Of a stretch of DNA of 64,000 nucleotides, positions 18,009 through 26,112 are shown in pieces. The position numbers and the translations under genes are program-made. Origin of the DNA: Verrucomicrobiota bacterium (GTDB taxonomy: Bacteria; Verrucomicrobiota; Verrucomicrobiia; Verrucomicrobiales; Akkermansiaceae); NCBI GenBank assembly GCA_004293445.1, contig RDYP01000003.1, positions 248,001 through 312,000 on the forward strand, in the 5' to 3' direction. The notes beneath the pieces were generated by a model that was given only the letters and a program-made list of their open reading frames with translations, searched no databases and was not told the origin of the DNA. Every line of letters starts with the position of its first letter. The first letter of the stretch is position 1.

Positions 18009-18836
18009 ATGACTCCGCCCGACTGCCCCGAGTGCCCGCGCCCGACCCGGCAACACGCCATCAGCGAGGAAGCGATCCGCGAGGAGGAGCGCTTCGAACT
18101 CGAAGACCCGGACCGCGGCTTGCTCGCCGGACCGCGCTCACGGCTTAGGGATCTCGCCACCATCGTCCGCGTCGGCGTCGATCTCTTGCGCGGCTTCCGC
18201 TCGCTGCATTTCGCCGGACCGGCCGTCACCGTCTTCGGCTCCGCCCGCACGGAACCCGGCACCACCTACTACGAAATGGCCCGCAGCATCGGTGCCGCTC
18301 TTGCAGAGCTCGGCTTCACCACCCTCACCGGCGGCGGCCCGGGCATCATGGAAGCCGCCAACCGCGGAGCCCACGAAGCCGGCGGCCGCTCGGTCGGCGT
18401 CAACATCGAGCTACCTTTCGAGCAGCATCTCAACCCCTACGTCGACCGCTCGGTCACCATGCGCTATTTCTTCACCCGCAAGACCATCTTGGTGAAGTAC
18501 TCCTACGCCTTCGTCGTGCTGCCCGGCGGTGCCGGCACCATGGATGAGATGTTCGAAACGATGACCCTGATCCAGACCGGGAAAATTCGCAATTTTCCGA
18601 TCATTCTGATGGGCAAGGACTACTGGCAGCCGCTCATGGACTTCGTTTATCATATGGCAGAAGCAGGCATGATCAGTCCGGCCGATCCCGACCTGATTTT
18701 CTTCACCGACGATGTCGCCGACGCCGTCGCCCATCTCCAGCGCCACGCGGTCCGTCAATTCGGCCTGCGCCGCCAGAAAATGCCCAAGCCCCACGTCATC
18801 TTCGGCGAAAAGGGCGTCGCCAAACACCACGGCTGA
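18009..18836 (+). CDS. LOG-family (TIGR00730-type) nucleotide phosphoribohydrolase
   Basis: A 275-residue Rossmann-fold protein. The two LOG signatures are present: TGGGPGIMEAANRGA for substrate phosphate and VVLPGGAGTMDEMFE (PGGxGTxxE) with the catalytic Glu. Characterised members release the base from nucleoside 5'-monophosphates. An extra N-terminal segment of about 65 residues with CPEC and basic residues precedes the domain. ATG 18009 is preferred; a GTG at 17991 would add six residues and include a YCTAACAR motif (reverse complement at 17992-17997). Confidence 0.88.
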   Translation: MTPPDCPECPRPTRQHAISEEAIREEERFELEDPDRGLLAGPRSRLRDLATIVRVGVDLLRGFRSLHFAGPAVTVFGSARTEPGTTYYEMARSIGAALAELGFTTLTGGGPGIMEAANRGAHEAGGRSVGVNIELPFEQHLNPYVDRSVTMRYFFTRKTILVKYSYAFVVLPGGAGTMDEMFETMTLIQTGKIRNFPIILMGKDYWQPLMDFVYHMAEAGMISPADPDLIFFTDDVADAVAHLQRHAVRQFGLRRQKMPKPHVIFGEKGVAKHHG

Positions 18837-18859
18837 CGCGGCGCTTCGGGCGATCGATC

Positions 18860-19771
18860 TCAATGCCCGGCCCTGCAAATCGCGGCCGTATCGGTCGCCG
18901 TCGCGCCTGCCAGCCAGTTGAGTCGGAAGCGCAGTTTCTCGCGCCGCTCCGGCGAGGGATTGGGGTAGAGCAGCGGATACCACGCGCTCATCACCGCCGC
19001 CCGCGCCACCAGCGCGTGGTCGAGCGCCCGATGGTCGACGCTTCCTCCCGCCGCGCGATAGGCTGCGAGGATGCGGGCGGCGTGAGCCCGATCGCCTTCG
19101 AGAACGAGAGGATTCCAAAGGATCGACGCGAGATCCCACTCCACCGGACCCAGGAAGGTATCCTCCCAGTCCGTCCACAGCAGTCCTTCGCTGGTGGCCA
19201 GCAGGTTCCCCTCGTGAGCGTCGCCGTGCAGCGGTTGCATCGGGAAGCGACTCAGGGCGTCGCGGCTTTCGCCCAGCCGCCGGCGCAAAAGATCGAGCGC
19301 GGCTGTCGATAGGAATTCGCCAGGCTCGAGTCGGGTCAAAAGAGCTGCCGTTTCGTCCAAAATGCCCAACTCCGGCAGCGGAGCGGCGAAGGAGCGCAGC
19401 AGGCGGTGGCAGTGCTCGAGCGTGCTGCCAATCTCTTCAGGTGCGGGCGGGGCATCGATCACGCGGACGAATTTCCAGAAATTCAGCGTAAGCCCCAGCC
19501 GCTCGTGTGGTCCGGGTGGGATCGCAAGATGCATCGGGATCACTGGCGCGCCACGGCCCGCGAGATGGCAGGCGACCGCGCTCTCGCGGGCAAACCACTC
19601 GCCGCCTTGCCGCGGTCCCTCACGGTCGGTGACCACGCGCGCGACCAAGGATTCACTCAGGCGGACGACCACGGTGTGCCCGTCTTGCAAGATCTCGCGG
19701 CGATCGACCTCGACGCCATGGGCCCGCGCGGTTTCCACCGCGGCACGAATCGGAAGCGAAGCATCGGACAT
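18860..19771 (-). CDS. Aminoglycoside/choline-phosphotransferase-fold kinase (APH family)
   Basis: A 303-residue small-molecule kinase. The Brenner catalytic motif LHGDAHEGNLL and the metal-binding WTDWEDTFLGPVEWDLA segment are intact, and the N-lobe (GHTVVVRLSESLVARVV) is normal. The substrate is not predictable; homoserine- or choline-kinase-like or antibiotic kinases share this fold. The start at 19771 (MSDASLPIRAA) was chosen because the longer frame to 20134 runs antisense through kdsD. It converges with the LOG gene and diverges from kdsD. Confidence 0.82.
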   Translation of the reverse strand: MSDASLPIRAAVETARAHGVEVDRREILQDGHTVVVRLSESLVARVVTDREGPRQGGEWFARESAVACHLAGRGAPVIPMHLAIPPGPHERLGLTLNFWKFVRVIDAPPAPEEIGSTLEHCHRLLRSFAAPLPELGILDETAALLTRLEPGEFLSTAALDLLRRRLGESRDALSRFPMQPLHGDAHEGNLLATSEGLLWTDWEDTFLGPVEWDLASILWNPLVLEGDRAHAARILAAYRAAGGSVDHRALDHALVARAAVMSAWYPLLYPNPSPERREKLRFRLNWLAGATATDTAAICRAGH

Positions 19772-19874
19772 CGCGGCCGATGAATCACCACCCGCCGCAC
19801 CCAAGTCAACCGCCCCCCGGCCACGACCTGATTTTCGCATTTCCGCCGCCGCCCTTCGCCGCCATGCTCCGCCC

Positions 19875-20846
19875 ATGGATTTTCTCGCGCGGGCGCAGCA
19901 AGTGATCGAAATCGAAACCGAGGCTCTGCAAGGCATGGCGGCCCGCCTCGACGGCGCTTTCAGCCGGGCGGTGGAAATGCTCCACGCCACGCTCGACCGC
20001 CGCGGCAAAATCGTTGTCATCGGTATCGGGAAATCCGGCAATATCGGCCACAAAATCGCCGCCACCCTGAACTCGACCGGTGCGACCGCGGTCGTGCTCA
20101 ATTCCCAAAACGCCCTGCACGGCGACCTCGGCATGCTGTCAGATGGCGATGCCGTCCTACTCCTTTCCTACTCGGGCGAGACGCCGGAATTGCTCGATCT
20201 CCTGCCCCACATCAAGCGCTTCGAAGTCGCCCTCATCGCCCTGACCGGCAAGCCCGCCTCCACCCTCGCCGAGCACAGCCACGTCACCCTGGACACCTCG
20301 GTCGAGCGCGAGGCCTGCCCGATGAATCTGGCACCGACTTCGTCCTCGACCGCGATGCTGGTCATGGGTGACGCGCTCGCCATGGTGCTGCTCGAGGCCC
20401 GCGGCTTCACGGAAAAGGAATTCGCCCGCTTCCACCCCGGCGGCGCGCTCGGTCGGGCCCTGCTCACCCGGGTCTCCGACATCATGCGCGCCGGCGACAT
20501 GCTGGCATCGGTGGCTGCCGCGGCAACCGTGCGCGATGCCCTAGGAGCCATGACCGCCGCCCGTTCTGGAGCCTGCCTCGTGCTGGAAAAGGACGGCAGC
20601 TTGGCCGGTATCTTCACCCATGGCGATTTCGCCCGCTGCTACCAACAAGACCCCCACGTCGGCGAGCGTCCGGTGGCCGAGTTCATGACCCGCCGACCCA
20701 TCAGTGTGGCAGCGGACTCACTGGCCGCGGAAGCCGTGCAAACGATCGGCTCCCATCGGGTGGACGATGTCGTGGTGATCGATGCCGCGGGCCGCCCGGT
20801 TGGCCTGGTCGATACCCAGGACCTCGCCCGAATGAAGATCGTTTGA
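19875..20846 (+). CDS. kdsD: Arabinose-5-phosphate isomerase (SIS domain plus two CBS domains)
   Basis: A 323-residue protein that isomerises ribulose-5-P to arabinose-5-P for Kdo/LPS synthesis. SIS domain runs about residues 30-185 (VVIGIGKSGNIGHKIAATL, NALHGDLGML, SYSGETPELLDLLP, NLAPTSSSTAML). Two CBS repeats follow at 205-320 (DIMRAGDMLASV, FMTRRPISVAADSL). The start ATG at 19875 fits the family; the longer frame from 19362 is antisense to the phosphotransferase gene. It implies a Gram-negative-type outer membrane. Confidence 0.93.
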   Translation: MDFLARAQQVIEIETEALQGMAARLDGAFSRAVEMLHATLDRRGKIVVIGIGKSGNIGHKIAATLNSTGATAVVLNSQNALHGDLGMLSDGDAVLLLSYSGETPELLDLLPHIKRFEVALIALTGKPASTLAEHSHVTLDTSVEREACPMNLAPTSSSTAMLVMGDALAMVLLEARGFTEKEFARFHPGGALGRALLTRVSDIMRAGDMLASVAAAATVRDALGAMTAARSGACLVLEKDGSLAGIFTHGDFARCYQQDPHVGERPVAEFMTRRPISVAADSLAAEAVQTIGSHRVDDVVVIDAAGRPVGLVDTQDLARMKIV

Positions 20847-20899
20847 ACACCTCTTCGTTCTTGATTCCTTAAGAATCCCGAAGTAATCAGCTCGCGCGC

Positions 20900-21811
20900 A
20901 TGGCGAGATCCCGCAAGAAACAGATCCGGCTTGGCACGATGACGGCCGGGGGCAATCGCCGCCGTCGCCGTCAGACCTTTTCGGAAGCGCTTCGTCATGC
21001 CAGCGCTCGCGCCCACGAGCGGACCAACCGCCGCCTTGGCCAGCGCGATCTCAAGCACGTTCGCGCGGCGATCGCCGGCAGCGCGGTCGTTTACGAAGAC
21101 GCCCCCACCGGGCTGATGACGCGGATGCTCCGCTGGCTGCTCGGTATGCTGCTGCTTCCGTTCTGCTGGGTCACCTCGTGGACCTTCTTTTCCCAGTTCA
21201 GCGACGCGACCCTCGACCACGGCTTCTGGAAAATGCCGGCCTTTTGGTATTTCGCCACCGGGGTTTTGTTGATGACCGGCTGGTTCTTCAGCGGTTTGCT
21301 GCGGTCCGTTTTCCTCTATCTCTACGTGCTCGGGCACGAGCTGACCCACATCCTCTTCATCTGGGTCTTCCGCGGTCGAGTGAGCGACTGGGGCGTCAGC
21401 CTCGACGGTGGATATGTCACCACTGACAAATCGAACATCGTCATCGCCCTCTCCCCTTATTTCGTTCCCCTCTGGGCCGCTGCCGGGGTGCTGTTCCACG
21501 CGATGCTCGGCCTTTTCGTCGAGCTACCGCCGGTTTCGGATAAAATCCTCTTCGGCTGGGTGGGTTTCTTCTGGGCCTTCCATCTGCTGTGGACGCTCTG
21601 GATGATTCCCCGGGATCAGCCTGATCTGAAGGAAAACGGCCGATTTCTCTCGCTGGTCATCATTTATCTGGCCAACCAGCTGTTACTTGCCGCCTTGCTT
21701 TGCGCCGTCGCCCAGCCCCTTGGCTTTGGAGAATTTGCCACCGTATGGGCGACGAATGCCGCCCGTTTCTTCCAGGGTACTCTCCAAGTCCTTCGCGAGT
21801 TGCAGTCCTAG
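20900..21811 (+). CDS. Polytopic membrane protein with an HExxH motif
   Basis: A 303-residue protein: basic N-terminus (MARSRKKQIRLG), then about six hydrophobic helices. Within or near helix 3 is YVLGHELTHILFIWVF, an HELTH motif of the kind used by membrane-embedded metalloproteases of the site-2 type. A later GGYVTTDKSN loop and an SPYFVPL segment fit the second half of such proteases. Assignment to an M50-like family is tentative because an unambiguous second metal ligand (NxxPxxxLDG) is not seen. It lies 53 bases downstream of kdsD and may be co-transcribed. Confidence 0.75.
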   Translation: MARSRKKQIRLGTMTAGGNRRRRRQTFSEALRHASARAHERTNRRLGQRDLKHVRAAIAGSAVVYEDAPTGLMTRMLRWLLGMLLLPFCWVTSWTFFSQFSDATLDHGFWKMPAFWYFATGVLLMTGWFFSGLLRSVFLYLYVLGHELTHILFIWVFRGRVSDWGVSLDGGYVTTDKSNIVIALSPYFVPLWAAAGVLFHAMLGLFVELPPVSDKILFGWVGFFWAFHLLWTLWMIPRDQPDLKENGRFLSLVIIYLANQLLLAALLCAVAQPLGFGEFATVWATNAARFFQGTLQVLRELQS

Positions 21812-21993
21812 TTTCCCTGCAGAACCCCAAGCCTCACGCTTTCAATATCACAGCCAGAGCCTCTCGCCTCGATCCCCTTGCCTCGCCAAGGACCGCCTGC
21901 CTCGCAGCTTCCCGAAATGAGTTCTGTCTTGCCTACAACTCCCGCTGCTCTAGAAGTTCAGCGTGATCGCAGCCTGCAGAACCTTCGACTGGA

Positions 21994-22066
21994 ATGCCGC
22001 ATATGCAGGTGATATGCCGAACGCGGCAGAAGCAGGGCAAATGCAGCGTGCGGCATAATAAAACTG
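21994..22066 (+). other. Nested inverted repeat ending at the first cassette junction (attI-like or degenerate attC)
   Basis: Arms ATGCCGCA (21994-22001) and TGCGGCAT (22049-22056) enclose a second hairpin, TGCCG/CGGCA (22015-22019 and 22024-22028). An AT-rich ATAAAACT then leads into G22066, the crossover base of the GTTGGGC box. It may be the receptor site of a lost integron or a decayed attC. No integrase gene is nearby. Confidence 0.35.
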
Positions 22067-22078
22067 TTGGGCCTCAAT

Positions 22079-22405
22079 ATGACTGACGTTCAGTGGTTGA
22101 AGAAAAACCCGCAAATCCCGCAAATCATTGGGGTCGCCATGCTCGCTTGGGCCCTCGTTCCAGCGAATCCGTATGGCTACTACATCCTTTTACGCATCGT
22201 GCTCTGCGGCATTTTTGTATTTCTGGCCATAAAAGCCCATGAACTGAAGCAAGTGGGTTGGGTCTGGGTTCTAGCCATCACCGCCATTGTTTATAACCCA
22301 ATCGTTCGGGTTCACCTGAATCGGGACATCTGGTCGGTCGTTAACGTCGCAACAATTGGTTTGTTAATCGCAACAGTTTTTGTTCTGAGAGAAAAGACGA
22401 CATGA
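22079..22405 (+). CDS. Small membrane protein, DUF6804-like
   Basis: A 108-residue protein with three to four hydrophobic helices. The N-terminal half reads NPYGYYILLRIVLCGIFVF, then KAHELKQVGWVWVLA, YNPIVRVHLNRDIW and VVNVATIGLLIATVF. The PYGYY-LLR and NPI-xxxHL-R pattern matches what I know as DUF6804; function unknown. ATG at 22079 is 12 bases inside the cassette, and the stop overlaps the next start by 4 bases (ATGA), so the two are translationally coupled. Confidence 0.78.
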   Translation: MTDVQWLKKNPQIPQIIGVAMLAWALVPANPYGYYILLRIVLCGIFVFLAIKAHELKQVGWVWVLAITAIVYNPIVRVHLNRDIWSVVNVATIGLLIATVFVLREKTT

Positions 22406-22869
22406 ATGAAAAACTTAAACAGCTCAGCACAGCCGCGCTAGGCATCGTCTTTTTTCTTGCGCTCCTTTGCATTCCTGTTCTTTTTATTTGTGGCAGTGCG
22501 TGGGCAGCCGAGCACCTTCTACAACCGCTAATCGTTATTGGGTGGATGCTACTCGCGCTAGACCTTCTGGTTCTATTGCCTTTGTCTTTATTTCGCGGGC
22601 TTCGTGGCTTCACTGGCACCGTCATCTTCCTTTCGTCTTTTGTCTTCGGTCTCGTCACTTGGCTTCTGGGCTTCATCCTCACCTATGCGCTCTGGGGGCT
22701 CTGGGCAGTCATCATTGGCGTCCTCTTTTTCGGCGGTGCCGTCGTGCCATTCGCTCTGCTCGCTACACTGTTCAAAGGCATGTGGGATCCATTCTTTACA
22801 GTGCTCATTCTTTTCATGCTTACGTTTGCCTCACGTATCGCAGGTGCCTACATCGCGGAGAAGCAGTGA
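22402..22869 (+). CDS. Polytopic membrane protein of unknown function (cassette gene 2)
   Basis: A 155-residue protein with about five hydrophobic segments (ALGIVFFLALLCIPVLFICG, LIVIGWMLLALDLLVLLPLS, TVIFLSSFVFGLVTWLLG, ALWGLWAVIIGVLFFGG, PFFTVLILFMLTFASRI). It overlaps the preceding gene by ATGA, and its stop lies 7 bases before the attC R'' box, so it is wholly within the cassette. No family recognised; the pair may form one membrane complex. Confidence 0.78.
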   Translation: MNEKLKQLSTAALGIVFFLALLCIPVLFICGSAWAAEHLLQPLIVIGWMLLALDLLVLLPLSLFRGLRGFTGTVIFLSSFVFGLVTWLLGFILTYALWGLWAVIIGVLFFGGAVVPFALLATLFKGMWDPFFTVLILFMLTFASRIAGAYIAEKQ

Positions 22870-22876
22870 GGTTTAG

Positions 22877-22942
22877 GCCCAACAAGGCGCTCCAGCCGAC
22901 CCGCGCAAAAAGCGCGCGGTCGGCTGAGCTTGGGCGTTAACT
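22877..22942 (+). other. Integron attC recombination site
   Basis: A 66-bp imperfect palindrome. The R'' box is GCCCAAC (22877-22883). An inner stem AGCCGACC.CGCGC pairs with GCGCGCGGTCGGCT around an A-rich loop, and an AGCTTGGGC arm leads into the R' box GTTAACT (22936-22942). Layout, length and the YAACAAGGC...GGGCGTTA ends are those of classical attC sites. Crossover is expected between G22936 and T22937. Confidence 0.82.
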
Positions 22943-22952
22943 GTCTCTATCT

Positions 22953-23705
22953 ATGAAAGTTGTAACCTGGAACTGCAATGGAGCACTTAGACTAAAGCTC
23001 GCAGAAGCAGATAGCTTACGAGCTGATGTCTTGGTCGTTCAGGAGTGTGAAGACCCTGCGTCATCGACCCCCGCATATAGAGAGTGGGCCGGTTCTTACC
23101 TGTGGGTGGGCGAGTCAAAAAATCGTGGCATCGGCATTTTTCCCAAAAACGGTCATCGAGTTGAAAAATTAGATTGGAGTGGCAGCTTTTCCGTCCCTGG
23201 GCTGTTCAGCAAAAGTGAAACACTGAATTGGAGCACGGAAGATCTCAGGCTTTTTCTCCCCTTCACTATCAACAGAGATTTCACTGTGCTGGCCGTCTGG
23301 ACGAAGGGTCGCAATGAAGAAGTATTTGGCTACATGGGGCAATTCTGGAAGTACCTACAGATTCATCGTGACGATCTTAGCGGGCCAAAGACAGTTATTC
23401 TCGGCGATTTTAATAGTAATGTGCGCTGGGATAAGCCAGACCGCTGGTGGAACCACTCAGACGTCGTTGCTGAGCTCGGAGATATGGGTTTCAAGAGCCA
23501 GTATCATCGAGTCTTCGAGGAAGAACAAGGTAGTGAAACCAATCCAACATTTTTCTTGCATCGGAATCGCGAGAAGGCTTATCATATTGATTACGTTTTT
23601 ACCTCGTTAGACTTTGCCGAAGAATGTAATTTGCAGGTTGGTCAGTATGACGAGTGGATGTCAATAAGTGACCACGTGCCGTTGACGTTGAGGATAAACA
23701 GTTAA
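22953..23705 (+). CDS. Endonuclease/exonuclease/phosphatase (EEP) superfamily protein
   Basis: A 250-residue protein with the EEP metal-site motifs: [35 protein letters not shown] and ISDHVPLTL. Substrate (DNA, phospholipid or nucleotide) cannot be told. No signal peptide. The ATG is 16 bases after the cassette crossover point, so this looks like the first gene of a second cassette. Its own attC is not recognisable downstream. AT-rich codon use sets it apart from the chromosomal genes. Confidence 0.85.
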   Translation: MKVVTWNCNGALRLKLAEADSLRADVLVVQECEDPASSTPAYREWAGSYLWVGESKNRGIGIFPKNGHRVEKLDWSGSFSVPGLFSKSETLNWSTEDLRLFLPFTINRDFTVLAVWTKGRNEEVFGYMGQFWKYLQIHRDDLSGPKTVILGDFNSNVRWDKPDRWWNHSDVVAELGDMGFKSQYHRVFEEEQGSETNPTFFLHRNREKAYHIDYVFTSLDFAEECNLQVGQYDEWMSISDHVPLTLRINS

Positions 23706-23726
23706 CATACTTTTGATGTGTGGAAA

Positions 23727-24164
23727 ATGAAATCTACCTTGAAAACCCTGATCCCAGTCGCAGTCCTCTTCCATCTTGCGGGTTGCTCGTTTGCCATCGA
23801 GCATACATGGATTCAAGCCAAGAGCGGAGGCAGGATCACGAGTGCATCCTTTCGAGATGCGTCGATCGATTCAGGGTTTAAATCGACCAAGGGAGATGGC
23901 GCACAATTCCACAAGCGTGGCGTCTATTTAAGTCATTCGCCTAAAGAAAAAATTCTGGTTTACAGCGCATTTTGTCCTACCCCGATAACCATTTTAACGC
24001 GCGGCGCTGATGCCAGGGCATGGGAAATACGTTGTGATGAAGTGAAGGCTGCGCTGTTTGACTGGTATGCGCAGCGAGGCATCACTCTCGAAACCGTACG
24101 CGACTCATCATCGAATGAAGAAGCACAACACGTCGGAACATCCAAGGGCGGCTCACGCTTGTGA
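23727..24164 (+). CDS. Putative lipoprotein of unknown function
   Basis: A 145-residue protein with a type II signal peptide, MKSTLKTLIPVAVLFHLAGC, whose lipobox LAGC predicts lipidation at Cys20. The mature part has no recognised domain (GGRITSASFRDASIDSGF, ILVYSAFCPTPITIL). ATG at 23727 was preferred over GTG 23718 because it begins the signal peptide cleanly. It lies 21 bases after the EEP gene and shares its AT-richer composition, so it probably belongs to the same acquired block. Confidence 0.7.
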   Translation: MKSTLKTLIPVAVLFHLAGCSFAIEHTWIQAKSGGRITSASFRDASIDSGFKSTKGDGAQFHKRGVYLSHSPKEKILVYSAFCPTPITILTRGADARAWEIRCDEVKAALFDWYAQRGITLETVRDSSSNEEAQHVGTSKGGSRL

Positions 24165-24319
24165 TCTCCGATGGGTGCGGCCCGTTCAAGCGAGTGCTTA
24201 CTGGAGAGCCAAGGGGTGAGGCGATCGGATCCGTATGGAATGAGGCCTCGTCTGGTCGGATGTTTGCCGTCGGCTACTGTGGCTCGACAGTCGGCCCTGG
24301 GGCCTTCTTGCTATCGGGC

Positions 24320-25024
24320 ATGAGTTGGCGTCTCCTTGCGATCTGGGTTTGCCTCGCGTTGGCATCGGTGGCGGTTGGCGGGGAATCCCGCGCACCGGAT
24401 TCCTTGACGGCGGCGATGAAGGCGGTGTGGCCGAAGAATCGCAGCCTCCATTTCGTCTTTCACGGGCACAGCGTTCCGGCGGGCTATCACAAGACGCCGC
24501 GGGTCAGGCCTTTCGAATCCTATCCTTTGCTTGCCGTGGAGCGCATTCAGGACGCCTATCCGCATGCGGTGATCAATGCCATCGTCACCGCCATTGGCGG
24601 CGAGGACAGCGTGAAAGGCGCGGCGCGCTTCGAGGCGGACGTGCTGTCACTGCGCCCCGACGTGATTTTCATCGACTACGCCCTGAATGATCGACGTCGC
24701 CCCGTGACGGAGGTCGAGCAGGCCTGGCGCTCGATGGCCCGCGCGGCGAAAGCGAAGGGCGTGCCGGTGGTCTTCGTGACTCCGACCGGTGCCGAGGACG
24801 TGAGGATCGACGCCCCGGACGAGGCTCTCGAAATCCGTGCGGAGATCATCCGGCGCGTCGCCCGTGAGGAAGCGGTGCCGGTCGCGGACGTGTGGGCAGC
24901 GTGGAAGGCGGAGCTGAAACGCGGGGTGAAGCAGGAAAGCCTGCTGAGTCAGGTGAATCATCCCAACCGGGCGGGTCACGAAATTGCCGCGCGGACGATC
25001 GCGGGTTTTTTTGGCGTCGATTGA
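24320..25024 (+). CDS. Secreted SGNH/GDSL-fold hydrolase
   Basis: A 234-residue protein with a signal peptide (MSWRLLAIWVCLALASVAVGG). SGNH blocks: HFVFHGHSVPAGY (nucleophile Ser), AIGGED (Gly), IDYALNDRRRP (Asn), and QVNHPNRAGHEIAA with the catalytic His. Such enzymes are often carbohydrate or lipid esterases. The start at 24320 gives a proper signal sequence; the longer frame begins inside the preceding AT-rich block. The 155 bases between 24164 and 24320 hold no gene I can support. Confidence 0.82.
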   Translation: MSWRLLAIWVCLALASVAVGGESRAPDSLTAAMKAVWPKNRSLHFVFHGHSVPAGYHKTPRVRPFESYPLLAVERIQDAYPHAVINAIVTAIGGEDSVKGAARFEADVLSLRPDVIFIDYALNDRRRPVTEVEQAWRSMARAAKAKGVPVVFVTPTGAEDVRIDAPDEALEIRAEIIRRVAREEAVPVADVWAAWKAELKRGVKQESLLSQVNHPNRAGHEIAARTIAGFFGVD

Positions 25025-25131
25025 GCGCCCCGAGTCTCATGGAAAGGGAAGAAATCGATCGCGCCACGTTTTTTTTGAATCCAATTCCGCAGCCCCGGCG
25101 AATCGATGGGTGAACCGCCTCGATTCCTACC

Positions 25132-25986
25132 ATGGCCTACGGACACGACAGCAACCTCGACGCCTACCTGCGCGAAATCTCCAAGACACCGCTGCTCACG
25201 ATCGAGCAGGAGTGCGAGCTCGCCGAGCGCATCAAAGATGGCGACGAAGAGGCCCGCTCGCATCTGATTCGTGCGAATCTTCGCCTGGTGGTGAAAATCG
25301 CCAACGACTACGCGGGTTACGGCTTGCAAGTCAGCGATTTGGTTTCCGAGGGGAATATCGGTTTGATGCAGGCGGTGGATCGTTTCGATCCCGACAAGGG
25401 CGGAAAGTTTTCCACGTACGGCGCATGGTGGATCAAGCAATCGATCAAGCGTGCTTTGGCCAACCAGAGCAAAACGATTCGCCTGCCGATTCACATGGTC
25501 GACAAGATCGCCCGCATGAGGCGGATCGCATCGATGCTGGCGGAGGCGCTGGGGCGCGAGCCCACCGACGACGAAATCGCCGCCGAGCTCGGGCTGCCGC
25601 GTCAGAAGATCGCGATGCTGAAGCAGAGCGCTCAGCGTCAGTCCTCGCTCGATGCCCCGGTGGTGGATGGCGAGGCGAAGACCTACGGCGATGTGATCAG
25701 CGACGACAGCATGGCGGACCCGCTGGAGATGCTGACCGACAAGAATTTGCGTGAGCAGATCGGGGACCTGCTCGAAGTACTGGACGAGCGCGAGCGGAAG
25801 ATCATCGACGATCGCTTCGGCCTCAGCGGCCTCAAACCGATGCTTCTGGAAGACGTCGGTCGTGAGTTCGGAGTGTCGCGCGAGCGGATTCGCCAGCTTC
25901 AGAACGTGGCACTTGCGAAAATGCGCAAGGCCCTCGCCAAGATGGATCGTCCGGCCGCTTCGCTGAACGGTTTGACGCAGTCTTGA
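25132..25986 (+). CDS. Group 1/2-type sigma-70 family RNA polymerase sigma factor
   Basis: A 284-residue protein with all core regions. Region 1.2 is DAYLREISKTPLLTIEQE. Region 2 is LIRANLRLVVKIANDY, LVSEGNIGLMQAVDRFDPDK, FSTYGAWWIKQSIKRAL. Region 3 is RIASMLAEALGREPTDDEIA. Region 4 is LDERERKIIDDRFGL and GVSRERIRQLQNVALAKMR. It lacks the long N-terminal 1.1/non-conserved region of a housekeeping RpoD and resembles RpoS-like or alternative primary-type factors. Which regulon it serves cannot be read from the sequence. Confidence 0.9.
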   Translation: MAYGHDSNLDAYLREISKTPLLTIEQECELAERIKDGDEEARSHLIRANLRLVVKIANDYAGYGLQVSDLVSEGNIGLMQAVDRFDPDKGGKFSTYGAWWIKQSIKRALANQSKTIRLPIHMVDKIARMRRIASMLAEALGREPTDDEIAAELGLPRQKIAMLKQSAQRQSSLDAPVVDGEAKTYGDVISDDSMADPLEMLTDKNLREQIGDLLEVLDERERKIIDDRFGLSGLKPMLLEDVGREFGVSRERIRQLQNVALAKMRKALAKMDRPAASLNGLTQS

Positions 25987-26112
25987 GCAGGCTCGTCCGG
26001 GGCTTCGTTTTCAAGGACGGAGCCGCAGGCGTTCCCTCGCTTCTCCGCAGCTTGGTGGCGTGAACGGTTTTTCCTCTGGTCCATCCCGCCGCCTCCGGGC
26101 ATGGATGGCTCC

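Larger units (their letters stand above)
22067..22936 (+). mobile_element. Integron-type gene cassette carrying two membrane-protein genes
   Basis: The left edge is G^TTGGGC (G at 22066). The right edge is the G of a GTTAACT box at 22936, at the end of an attC hairpin. When the cassette is circularised, its own junction box becomes GTTGGGC, the exact reverse complement of the R'' box GCCCAAC at 22877-22883, as cassette logic requires. The first ATG is only 12 bases from the left edge, also cassette-like. Composition is AT-richer than the chromosome. No intI gene is in the window, so this is an attC cluster lacking an integrase or a remote part of an array. Confidence 0.75.

Noticed and set aside
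23700-23716. GTTAACA after the EEP gene as a cassette end
   Set aside because: It does not fit GTTRRRY, and no R'' box or hairpin lies upstream to form an attC.
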